Source: Bin5 sp965232575 (GTDB lineage: Bacteria; Chloroflexota; Anaerolineae; Caldilineales; Caldilineaceae). Taken from it: a stretch of 64,000 nucleotides of DNA. The notes below the pieces were generated by a model, which saw only the letters and a program-made list of their open reading frames with translations, searched no databases and was not told where the DNA came from. Below, one piece after another: positions 17,276 through 24,500 of the stretch. The stretch is taken from NCBI GenBank assembly GCA_965232575.1, contig CBDDPZ010000008.1:1364001-1428000 (forward strand), given 5' to 3'. The translations under genes and the position numbers were made by a program. How positions within the stretch are numbered: the stretch's first letter is position 1; every line of letters starts with the position of its first letter.

Positions 17276-19008
17276 CGCCCCATAGCATACGCGATCTGCC
17301 AGCGCGGCGAGGCGCCGGCGGAGATAAGACCGCTCTCCGCGTCGAATGTGATGGCAAGCACCTTGCCGTGACTCCATTCCCCACCTACCGTAATCTCGTG
17401 TCCCCGCTCGGCAAGCGCGTCCCTCACGGTTTCGGGAATGCGCGCCTCCACCGTGAGGCTGCCCGGCTTGGCGTTGTGCGGATAGAAAGAGTTGGGGAAG
17501 TGATGTGTATGAAAACTCGGCGCGTCAATTGCCTCTTGCAGGTTCATGCCGAAGTCGATGACGTTGAGGAAGAACTGCAGCGTCCACTGGTCCTGGCAGT
17601 CACCGCCGGGCGTGCCGAAAGCCATGAAAGGTTCGCCGTCCTTAGTCGCTAGCGAGGGCGTAAGCGTCGTACGCGGCCTCTTGCGCGGCACGAGCGCGTT
17701 GGCGTGGTTCGGGTCCAGGTAAAACATCTGCCCGCGCGTCCCTAACGGGAAGCCCAATCCTTCTACGACCGGCGAAGAGGGGATCCACCCGCCGCTGGGC
17801 GTCGCCGCGAACAGATTGCCTTCGTGATCGACAGCATCAACGTGTGTTGTATCGCCTGTGTAGACGTTCGGATCCGCTTCCGCACGGGTGGGCGTGCTGG
17901 CCGGGGCAGCGCCGGGGCGCAACTCCAAAGACGCGCTGCTGGCCTCGATCAGTTCTCGGCGTGTGGCTGCATACTCCTTTGAAAGAAGGCGGTCCAGCGG
18001 TACGTTGACGAAGTCCGGATCGCCGTAGTACTCCTCACGGTCGGCGAATGCCAGCTTGGACGCTTCGATCACGGTGTGGATGTAGTCGGCTGAATTATGT
18101 TCGAACGCGCCGAGGTCATAGCCTTCAAGCAGCGCCAACTGCTGCAGGAAGACAGGGCCCTGGCACCACGTGTTGCATTTGTGCACATCGTAGCCGCGAT
18201 AATTGAAGGTGACTGGTGTCTCCACCTTGGTGGCGTATTCATGAAAGTCTGCTTCTGCCAGGAGGCCGGTGTTGCACTGACCGCTGGCGTCGCGGACCTT
18301 CGTATCGCGCTGAAAGGCGACGATCTTTTCGGCGATAGGCCCTTTGTAGAAAAAGTCGCGGGCCGCGGCAATCCCCGCCTCGCGACCAAGGTGGCTGTTG
18401 CGTAACTCGGCATCAACCGTTGCCTTGAACGTCTCCGCCCAGTCCGGATTGGCTAGGATCTCGCCCACCTCCGGCGCCCGCCCGTTCGGCAAATAAGCCC
18501 GCGCAGAACTAGGCCATTCGTTCTCGAATCTCTCCTTGAGCTTGGTTAATGATCCGTGCAACTCCGGGTAGACAGGAAATCCTTCTTCCGTCAACTCGAT
18601 CGTCGGCTCCAGCACATCCTTGAGTCTTAACCGCCCAAACTGCTCCAACGCCGTCGTCCACGAGCCGAACGCGCCCGGCACGGTCGCCGGCAAAAAACCG
18701 TCCCCCGGTATGATCTCGATCCCCTGTGAGCGGAACCAGGCGATGGTGGCGGCCTTCGGCGCGTAACCTTGTCCGTTGATGGCGTACGCCCGCTTCTGCC
18801 GCGCGCTATAAATGAGGATCGGGACCTCGCCCCCGATGCCGTTAGCCTGCGGCTCCAACACATTGAGCGCGAACCCGGCGGCTACTCCCGCATCGATCGC
18901 ATTCCCCCCATTCTCGAACATGCGCATGCCTGCCGCCGCCGCCAGGTAATGTCCGGCTGTGACGACACCGTGGCGGCCCATGAAGACCGGGCGTGTTGTG
19001 AATGACAT
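17272..19008 (-). CDS. gamma-glutamyltransferase family protein (2)
   Basis: 578 residues, start ATG 19008 with GGGAG upstream (an in-frame start at 19041 is less likely). Opens with FMGRHGVVTAGHYLAAAAG. The presumed processing site is YTGDTTHVDAVDHEGN, again with a DTT triad; TPGGDCQDQWTLQFFLN replaces the usual GTPGG-x-x-I segment. It differs strongly from its neighbour at 15560, so this is not a recent duplication. Cytoplasmic by lack of a signal peptide. An ABM-domain gene lies upstream. It may form a two-enzyme amidase set with the other copy; substrate unknown. Confidence 0.88.
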   Translation of the reverse strand: MSFTTRPVFMGRHGVVTAGHYLAAAAGMRMFENGGNAIDAGVAAGFALNVLEPQANGIGGEVPILIYSARQKRAYAINGQGYAPKAATIAWFRSQGIEIIPGDGFLPATVPGAFGSWTTALEQFGRLRLKDVLEPTIELTEEGFPVYPELHGSLTKLKERFENEWPSSARAYLPNGRAPEVGEILANPDWAETFKATVDAELRNSHLGREAGIAAARDFFYKGPIAEKIVAFQRDTKVRDASGQCNTGLLAEADFHEYATKVETPVTFNYRGYDVHKCNTWCQGPVFLQQLALLEGYDLGAFEHNSADYIHTVIEASKLAFADREEYYGDPDFVNVPLDRLLSKEYAATRRELIEASSASLELRPGAAPASTPTRAEADPNVYTGDTTHVDAVDHEGNLFAATPSGGWIPSSPVVEGLGFPLGTRGQMFYLDPNHANALVPRKRPRTTLTPSLATKDGEPFMAFGTPGGDCQDQWTLQFFLNVIDFGMNLQEAIDAPSFHTHHFPNSFYPHNAKPGSLTVEARIPETVRDALAERGHEITVGGEWSHGKVLAITFDAESGLISAGASPRWQIAYAMGR

Positions 19009-19064
19009 TGGTTTTCTCCCTATGATCGGGTCCATGCCCATCTCTTGGAGGGACCGGCGCCGCT

Positions 19065-19385
19065 TTACTTTTTCCAGTCTTCGCGAGGGGGCCAGATGAC
19101 AGATGCGCCTATCGCTTTGCCTTCCGGCCGCTCAGCAATCCAATCCTCGACTGCATCACGCCATGTGATGAAGTGTGGCGTCTCCATGTGCGCATGGAAC
19201 GCGGCCTCGTCAACATAGACCTCATAGAGCCAAATCTGGTTAGGATCGTCGCCATCCTGGATCACATCAAATCGCAGACAACCGGGCTCATTCTTCATCG
19301 AGCCCTTGGCGTCCTTTAACATCTCTTCGACGAACTGTTCCTTGAATCCTTCCTTGATCTTCAAAGGGGCAATGATGACATACAT
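19065..19385 (-). CDS. antibiotic biosynthesis monooxygenase (ABM)-domain protein
   Basis: 106-residue dimeric ferredoxin-like protein. It has the pattern MYVIIAPLKIKEGFKEQF, EPGCLRFDVIQD, IWLYEVYVDEAAFHAHMETPH and FITW, close to YgiN-type quinol monooxygenases and (4S)-4-hydroxy-5-phosphonooxypentane isomerase-like proteins. The conserved His in AFHAHMETPHF is present. Start ATG 19385 follows GGAGAAAGACGGTC. It sits inside the catabolic cluster, so a role in oxidation or detoxification of an intermediate is likely; this is inferred from position only. Confidence 0.82.
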   Translation of the reverse strand: MYVIIAPLKIKEGFKEQFVEEMLKDAKGSMKNEPGCLRFDVIQDGDDPNQIWLYEVYVDEAAFHAHMETPHFITWRDAVEDWIAERPEGKAIGASVIWPPREDWKK

Positions 19386-19501
19386 GACCGTCTTTCTCCT
19401 CTAAGCGATTTGGGAAATGTAGGGATTGTCGGGTGACTGCTGGTGGGCGTGGAGGCTGCCAACAGTGTGGTAGCCTATCACAGTTCAAGATAGTTGGCGA
19501 C

Positions 19502-20452
19502 TCAATTGACGACGCCCTCGAGCGTCGCTCGCCGAATGTCATCCAGCTCGTCGGCGCTGAAAACACCTGCCCGGTACAAACTGCGGTACTCGTCAGAAAC
19601 GCTCTGGTCGAATATCATCGGATCGTCTGTGTTGACCGTCACCGGCACGCCGTTGTCAAAGAGGAGGCGGATCGGGTGGTTCGCCAGGTCAGGCACGGCA
19701 CCCAGCATGACATTGCTCGTCGGGCACACATTAAGTCGAATCCGGTTCCCGGCCAGCCAGCGCATGACCTCGACCGACTCTGCCGCGCCGATGCCGTGCT
19801 GCACCTCGTCCAACTCCAGCAGCTCGACCGTCCGCCGAATCTCCTCCGCGCCCCCGAATTCGCCGACATGTGCTTTCAGTTTCATGCCCGCGGCCCCTGC
19901 CTTCGCGTACAATGGCTCGACCACCTCCGGCGCACACGCCTCCTGGTGGTCGTACAGGTCAATCGACTGGAAAAAGCCTAACTCAATTGCCTCATGCGCA
20001 CGCGACATCAGTTCAGGGTCCGCCGCGATCTGACGGGGAATACCCAGTTCCGGGCGAAAATCGATCTGCGGTCGGTACCGTGAGGCCAATGCGCTGATGT
20101 GCCTTTCCACACCGGCCAGACCATCTGCGTAATACGCGGCGCGTCGGATGTCGATACTCATCTCCAGTACAACAACGCCGTCTTCGATCGCGTCGCACAC
20201 AGCAGACTCCACCACGAACTCAATGGTCTCCCAGTTTCTTAAATAGGGGTCCAAAACATTAGTCGCATATACTATCATCTCTCCCAGCTTTTCCATCTTG
20301 GCAGGGGGCGGTTCCAGCGCATGGCCTAATCGTCTTTCCAGGTTTTCTCGGCGTGTGCTGAAGAAGGCGTGGCAATGCAGGTCGACTTTGGACGCAGCCC
20401 GCAATCCCACCTGATCATCCTCTTTGAGGGCGTCAACGAAATTGGTCTTCAT
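19502..20452 (-). CDS. adenosine deaminase-like metal-dependent hydrolase
   Basis: 316 residues; ATG 20452 is preferred over TTG 20464. Zinc site: DLHCHAFFS (HxH), then KAHVGEFGG with the catalytic Glu of the HxGE motif, EVQHGIGAAE (His) and TVNTDDPMIF (Asp pair). CPTSNVMLG is also typical of adenosine/adenine deaminases. Substrate specificity (adenosine, adenine, aminodeoxyfutalosine or other purines) is not decided by these motifs. It would convert a purine amine to the keto form with release of ammonia. It is co-directional with sugar genes but separated by 116 bases from the ABM gene. Confidence 0.85.
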   Translation of the reverse strand: MKTNFVDALKEDDQVGLRAASKVDLHCHAFFSTRRENLERRLGHALEPPPAKMEKLGEMIVYATNVLDPYLRNWETIEFVVESAVCDAIEDGVVVLEMSIDIRRAAYYADGLAGVERHISALASRYRPQIDFRPELGIPRQIAADPELMSRAHEAIELGFFQSIDLYDHQEACAPEVVEPLYAKAGAAGMKLKAHVGEFGGAEEIRRTVELLELDEVQHGIGAAESVEVMRWLAGNRIRLNVCPTSNVMLGAVPDLANHPIRLLFDNGVPVTVNTDDPMIFDQSVSDEYRSLYRAGVFSADELDDIRRATLEGVVN

Positions 20453-20522
20453 TTCGAGTTCCAAGTCACTCCGGCCGCGTAACGTTATCTGATTCGTAAA
20501 CGCTTACTTTCCTCGCCGGTTC

Positions 20523-21377
20523 TCAGGAAGTCCAGCCGGCATCATCGCCGAGCAGCGCTTCAAGATAGGCTCGACTCATCCGCGCCGCCTCCCGCGGCGG
20601 CCGCGGCGCACGCGCGGTCCCGTCCAATTCAACGTTAATCCACCCGCCAAACCCGCCGTCATATGACAGGATCGTGAATATCTCCGCCATGGGCAAAATG
20701 CCGCTTCCGATCGGCTCGTAGTTGACATAGCCGCTGCGGTCGATCTCTTTGCCGTCCGCATCGCGCTCGTAGTTTCCGTTCCAGTCCTTCAGATGGACGT
20801 GGACAATGCGGTCCCGGTGCGTGCGCATCACCTCCAGAATATCGCTGCCCCCCTTTGCGATCTGCCCTGTATCGGGCGCGAATCCGATCAGGGATGCATC
20901 TACCAGCCCCAAAATCGTGTCGATGTCTTCACGGGTCTCGATAGCCGTCCCCGTGTGCGGATGCAGCCCGGCCGCGAGACCGATCTGGCCGCAATAATCG
21001 CCTATCTGATTGAGCGCGTTGGCCAGCCGCCGGAACTGGTCCGGCGTGTAGCCGTCCGCGGGACGCGGGCCAGCCTGCAGCACGAGCGTCTCTCCCCCGG
21101 GCAACGCGCGCAGGCCATCTGCCTCTCGGCGGGCGTCCTCCAGATCGGCGGCCGCTGTCTCCGGGTTGATCCACTCCTTGTAGCAGTAGGCCGCAGCGGT
21201 TGGGATGCCAAAACTGTCGACCAGGCCGCGATATCCGCCCGGCCTGCTTCCGTCAAGTTCGAGAATCTTCGCCGCGAAAGTCTCGAAGCCCTGATAGCCA
21301 AGTTCTGCGGTATCGCGGTACGCCTCCTCTACATCCCCTGGAATTCCCCAGGTGATTCCAGTATGGCCAATCTTCAT
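20523..21377 (-). CDS. sugar phosphate isomerase/epimerase, xylose-isomerase-like TIM barrel (1)
   Basis: 284 residues; ATG 21377 is preceded by GGAGAGGAAA, whereas an upstream in-frame start at 21407 lacks a ribosome-binding site. TIM-barrel landmarks: IGHTGITWGIPGDVEEAYRD, GLHPHTGTAIET, FAPDTGQIAKGG, VHLKDWN and WINVELD, giving the His/Glu/Asp metal set of IolE-type dehydratases and hydroxypyruvate or ketose epimerases. Cytoplasmic. Directly follows an SDR gene, suggesting an oxidation-isomerisation route for a sugar or inositol. Confidence 0.87.
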   Translation of the reverse strand: MKIGHTGITWGIPGDVEEAYRDTAELGYQGFETFAAKILELDGSRPGGYRGLVDSFGIPTAAAYCYKEWINPETAAADLEDARREADGLRALPGGETLVLQAGPRPADGYTPDQFRRLANALNQIGDYCGQIGLAAGLHPHTGTAIETREDIDTILGLVDASLIGFAPDTGQIAKGGSDILEVMRTHRDRIVHVHLKDWNGNYERDADGKEIDRSGYVNYEPIGSGILPMAEIFTILSYDGGFGGWINVELDGTARAPRPPREAARMSRAYLEALLGDDAGWTS

Positions 21378-21434
21378 TTTCCTCTCCTCACAATGGGCGC
21401 CCAGCACTTCTCATGGCCACAGACCACCGGCGCT

Positions 21435-22193
21435 TTACATGATGCGGAATCCACCGTCCACGTATAGAGATTGCCCCGTCACGTAGCTGGCCTTGTCCGA
21501 AGCAAGAAATGCCGCCACCTGCCCAATTTCGTCCGGCTCACCCGCACGTTTGAGAGCGATATTTTCCAGCACAACTGGCAGGATCTCTGGGTCCTTCATT
21601 ACCCAGCTGGTCATGTCCGTGTCGATCAGACCCGGGTTGATACAGTTGACGCGTATGCTGTGTTCAGCCAGTTCAACCGCCAGATTCGCGGTAAGCGCCT
21701 CCACGCCCCGTTTACTCGGCGCATAGTGCGCCCGGCCCGGCAACACCATCCCCGCCTGAACCGAGCCTATGTTGACGATTGTGCCGCCTTTCCCACCGGC
21801 AATCATCTGTCGGACCGCAGCCTGAGCACAGAGAAACTCGCCCCGAAGGTTGATGTTGGTCACACGCTCCCACTCCTCCGGCGTAATCTCCAGGAAGGGA
21901 ACGATCGACTCCACGCCGGCATTGTTCACCAATATATCCAACCCGCCCAACTCTCCCACGACCCGGTCCACCATCGCTTGGACCTGTTCGGGCTGAGCAA
22001 CATCGGCCATAGCCACCATCGCGCGACCACCCAAATCGCGAACTTCCTGCGCGACCGCCTCGGCTTGTCCCGCCCCCTCTACATCGTTAACGGCCACATC
22101 GGCCCCCTCCGCAGCCAGCGCCAGGCAGATGCCTCGCCCTATCCCTCGGCGCCCACCGGTTACCAGTGCAACCTTTCCTTGCAAAATTCCCAT
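21435..22193 (-). CDS. short-chain dehydrogenase/reductase
   Basis: 252 residues, classical SDR. Cofactor motif TGGRRGIGRG near residue 12, NNAG near residue 91, and the catalytic Ser-Tyr-Lys in GSVQAG and YAPSKRG. The C-terminus YVTGQSLYVDGGF is the family hallmark. The Arg residues in TGGRRG hint at NADP, though the acidic residue after beta-2 (NDVEGAG) points to NAD; undecided. Probably oxidises a sugar or sugar acid (gluconate or KDG-type) in this cluster. It lies 57 bases ahead of the TIM-barrel gene and 21 after the Gfo/Idh/MocA gene, consistent with an operon. Confidence 0.93.
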   Translation of the reverse strand: MGILQGKVALVTGGRRGIGRGICLALAAEGADVAVNDVEGAGQAEAVAQEVRDLGGRAMVAMADVAQPEQVQAMVDRVVGELGGLDILVNNAGVESIVPFLEITPEEWERVTNINLRGEFLCAQAAVRQMIAGGKGGTIVNIGSVQAGMVLPGRAHYAPSKRGVEALTANLAVELAEHSIRVNCINPGLIDTDMTSWVMKDPEILPVVLENIALKRAGEPDEIGQVAAFLASDKASYVTGQSLYVDGGFRIM

Positions 22194-22214
22194 CTCTGCA
22201 CCCCTTTTTTCGTC

Positions 22215-23384
22215 TTAAGATTTCCGTCTGACTCGCCATCTTTCCCGCTCGTTCGGAGCGACGTGTCTTCCGGTCTCGTCTCCTTGCGGAGGAAAATCTC
22301 CTGTTTCGCACATCGCCAGGAATGGATTGTCCCGCACCTCGACCGGGAATCTGATTGTAGAGCGCCGCCGCGCCGACTCATAGATGCCAATCATCACCTC
22401 TGTGACCTTGCGACCGTTTTCCCCATCCAGTGGATGGGGTGCCCCCGTTTCAATGGTTTGGATCAGATCCTGGATCTCAAGCCCAATTGCACTGACAGGC
22501 GCCGGCCATTCAATCTCTATGTCCTCGATTTCGCCGCCCCGAATGATGCGCACAGCAGGCGTCGACTGGAGATCAGCGATTTTGAATACGTCGCCGTAGA
22601 GTTCCAGCCTGCCCTCATCGCCGTGAATAATGAAATGGTGGTAGCGATGGCGCGCATCGCTCCAGCTTGGATCCAATGATTTCTGCCGCCTGATTCCGCC
22701 TTCTTGTGCAGCCTCGCGCGCCAGCCAACCCCACACAAAGTGGGCCTTCACTTGGTTCGTGAATGCCAGGAAGGCGATGCCCGCGTTTTCGCAGCGGTGA
22801 CCGTAATACTCATAGCCTTCATGTCCGTCCACCTGTCCCAACAGGTGGTCGACTTCCGGGTCTCCCAGCAGCGCCAACAGCATGTGGATCGTGTGCGTCC
22901 CGTCCGTCATCAGGCAACCGGGCTTGAGTGAGGCCTCAGCGGAAACGACGCGGCCGATCGCACCGTCAGCAATCAGCTGCCGGGCGCGAGCATACTGCGG
23001 CATATAGTAGCGCTGGTGGCTGATGGTCAGCCGCGAGCCGGATGCCTGGCAGGCTGCCAGCATCTCGTCAGCCTCCGCCAGATTCATCGCCATCGGCTTT
23101 TCGCACACAATCCCTTTCGTCCCTGCCTGCGCCGAGGCCACCACCATGGAGCAATGCAACGCATCATGTGTCACCACTGACACCAGATCCGGCTGGATCT
23201 CAGCCAGCATTCGCTTATAGTCAGTGAACAACCCCTCAGCGCCCGTCTCCGCGGCGAATGTCTGAAGAGCATCTTCAGAGATATCGGCCCCCGCTACGAT
23301 CGGAATGCCCAACTCCTTGTACGCCTGCATGTGTCCCCGAGCCATCCGACCACAGCCGATCACCGCGGCGCTGTAATCTGTCAT
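22215..23384 (-). CDS. Gfo/Idh/MocA family oxidoreductase (2)
   Basis: 389 residues. N-terminal Rossmann motif VIGCGRMARGH near residue 9, canonical CEKPMAMNLAEADEM with the catalytic Lys, ISHQRYYMPQYARARQL, and a C-terminal domain with the LKPGCLMTDGTHTIHML segment (conserved His). Likely an NAD-dependent sugar dehydrogenase or 1,2-elimination enzyme. Unlike the copy at the left edge of the window, it keeps EKP. The C-terminal 40 residues are Arg-rich (NERERWRVRRKS) and extend beyond the usual family end. It is tightly packed with the SDR (21 bases) and the TIM-barrel gene (21 bases). Confidence 0.92.
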   Translation of the reverse strand: MTDYSAAVIGCGRMARGHMQAYKELGIPIVAGADISEDALQTFAAETGAEGLFTDYKRMLAEIQPDLVSVVTHDALHCSMVVASAQAGTKGIVCEKPMAMNLAEADEMLAACQASGSRLTISHQRYYMPQYARARQLIADGAIGRVVSAEASLKPGCLMTDGTHTIHMLLALLGDPEVDHLLGQVDGHEGYEYYGHRCENAGIAFLAFTNQVKAHFVWGWLAREAAQEGGIRRQKSLDPSWSDARHRYHHFIIHGDEGRLELYGDVFKIADLQSTPAVRIIRGGEIEDIEIEWPAPVSAIGLEIQDLIQTIETGAPHPLDGENGRKVTEVMIGIYESARRRSTIRFPVEVRDNPFLAMCETGDFPPQGDETGRHVAPNERERWRVRRKS

Positions 23385-23405
23385 TGGAATTCCCCCTGGT
23401 GGAAG

Positions 23406-24437
23406 TCAGTGGCCAATTGCCCGTGTCGGTAACGGGACGCTGAACTCAGCGACCCCGAAGCGCGCCACCGTCTCGTCGCGCAGACGGCGTGCATAGTCGA
23501 CATTATACTGAAGCCGGGCCGGAATGACAGCGGCCCAATCGATATCCTTGCTCTCCTCCGGACGCGGATGGAGGCCGGCCCGCACCTGCTGCTCGCCCCG
23601 CCACAGATAGCGCGTAAAGCGGGCCATGCGGACAGGTGTCAGATCAGTGAAGCTGTTGAGGAAAGTCCCGTCATACATGGGAATCGGGATAAACCCCCCG
23701 CTGTCCTCAATGTTCAAATGAACGTTCGGATTGGCCCGATAGAGGATCTCCACGACCGCCGGCAGATCGACAAGGCCGCGCCCCAGAGGCGCGCCCCCAA
23801 GCCAGTTATACCCTTCCTCGGTGGGATAGATGCATGTGTCTTTGAAATGGGTCGTGTGAACGTAAGGCGCCAGGGCGCGGGCCGCGTCTACGGGATCTTC
23901 GAGAAGCCCCAATGCATTGGCCGTGTCCAGGTTGACGCGTACGTGCGCCGAATCCACTGCTTCGATAATGTGCGCGAGTTCTAATGAAGTCAGATCGACA
24001 TGCAGTTCCATCGTGATCATCAGGTCGAAATCTGCAGCGATCAGACTTAACTCGCGCAATACCTCGATCGTCAGTTCGATCTGTTCTGCCAGCGTCGGCG
24101 TAGAAAACGTGCGCTCCTTGAGCAGACCAAAACAGGTATTCAGGATCGGCGCGTTCAACTTCCTGGCCAGCGGGAAAAGAGGCTTCCATTCTGCCACCAT
24201 CTCGGGAACGGTCCGCCCGCTCTGACCGGGGTTGACACCGGCGCCTGCCAATTCAAGATACAGTCCGTGGGCCTGTGCTTCGGCAGCTAGCTTGTCTACA
24301 TAAGCATCGTCGCGACCCTGTAGAAGCCTTGACGAAAAGTGCAGGCCCTCCAAATTGGCCGCCCTGGTCAGCCCCAGTAGCTCCAACGGATCAAGGCTGA
24401 CCGCTTTGAGGGTAAGCGCGTCTAGACCAACTTTCAT
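23406..24437 (-). CDS. sugar phosphate isomerase/epimerase, xylose-isomerase-like TIM barrel (2)
   Basis: 343 residues, AP-endonuclease-2-like TIM barrel. Landmarks: LHFSSRLLQGRDDAY, ITMELHVDLTSLEL (Glu and His ligands), VRVNLDTANALG, HTTHFKDTCIY (His and Asp) and HLNIEDSGGF. These fit the metal-dependent epimerase/isomerase group. A paralogue but not a close copy of the gene at 20523. It lies 21 bases upstream of the Gfo/Idh/MocA gene and follows the FtsX-type permease. Substrate unknown; probably a keto-sugar produced by one of the dehydrogenases. Confidence 0.86.
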   Translation of the reverse strand: MKVGLDALTLKAVSLDPLELLGLTRAANLEGLHFSSRLLQGRDDAYVDKLAAEAQAHGLYLELAGAGVNPGQSGRTVPEMVAEWKPLFPLARKLNAPILNTCFGLLKERTFSTPTLAEQIELTIEVLRELSLIAADFDLMITMELHVDLTSLELAHIIEAVDSAHVRVNLDTANALGLLEDPVDAARALAPYVHTTHFKDTCIYPTEEGYNWLGGAPLGRGLVDLPAVVEILYRANPNVHLNIEDSGGFIPIPMYDGTFLNSFTDLTPVRMARFTRYLWRGEQQVRAGLHPRPEESKDIDWAAVIPARLQYNVDYARRLRDETVARFGVAEFSVPLPTRAIGH

Positions 24438-24500
24438 ATCAACTCCACTGGTTTATAGCTGATGGCCGCCTCCACATTCATGTTCCGCCACCGCTCATAG

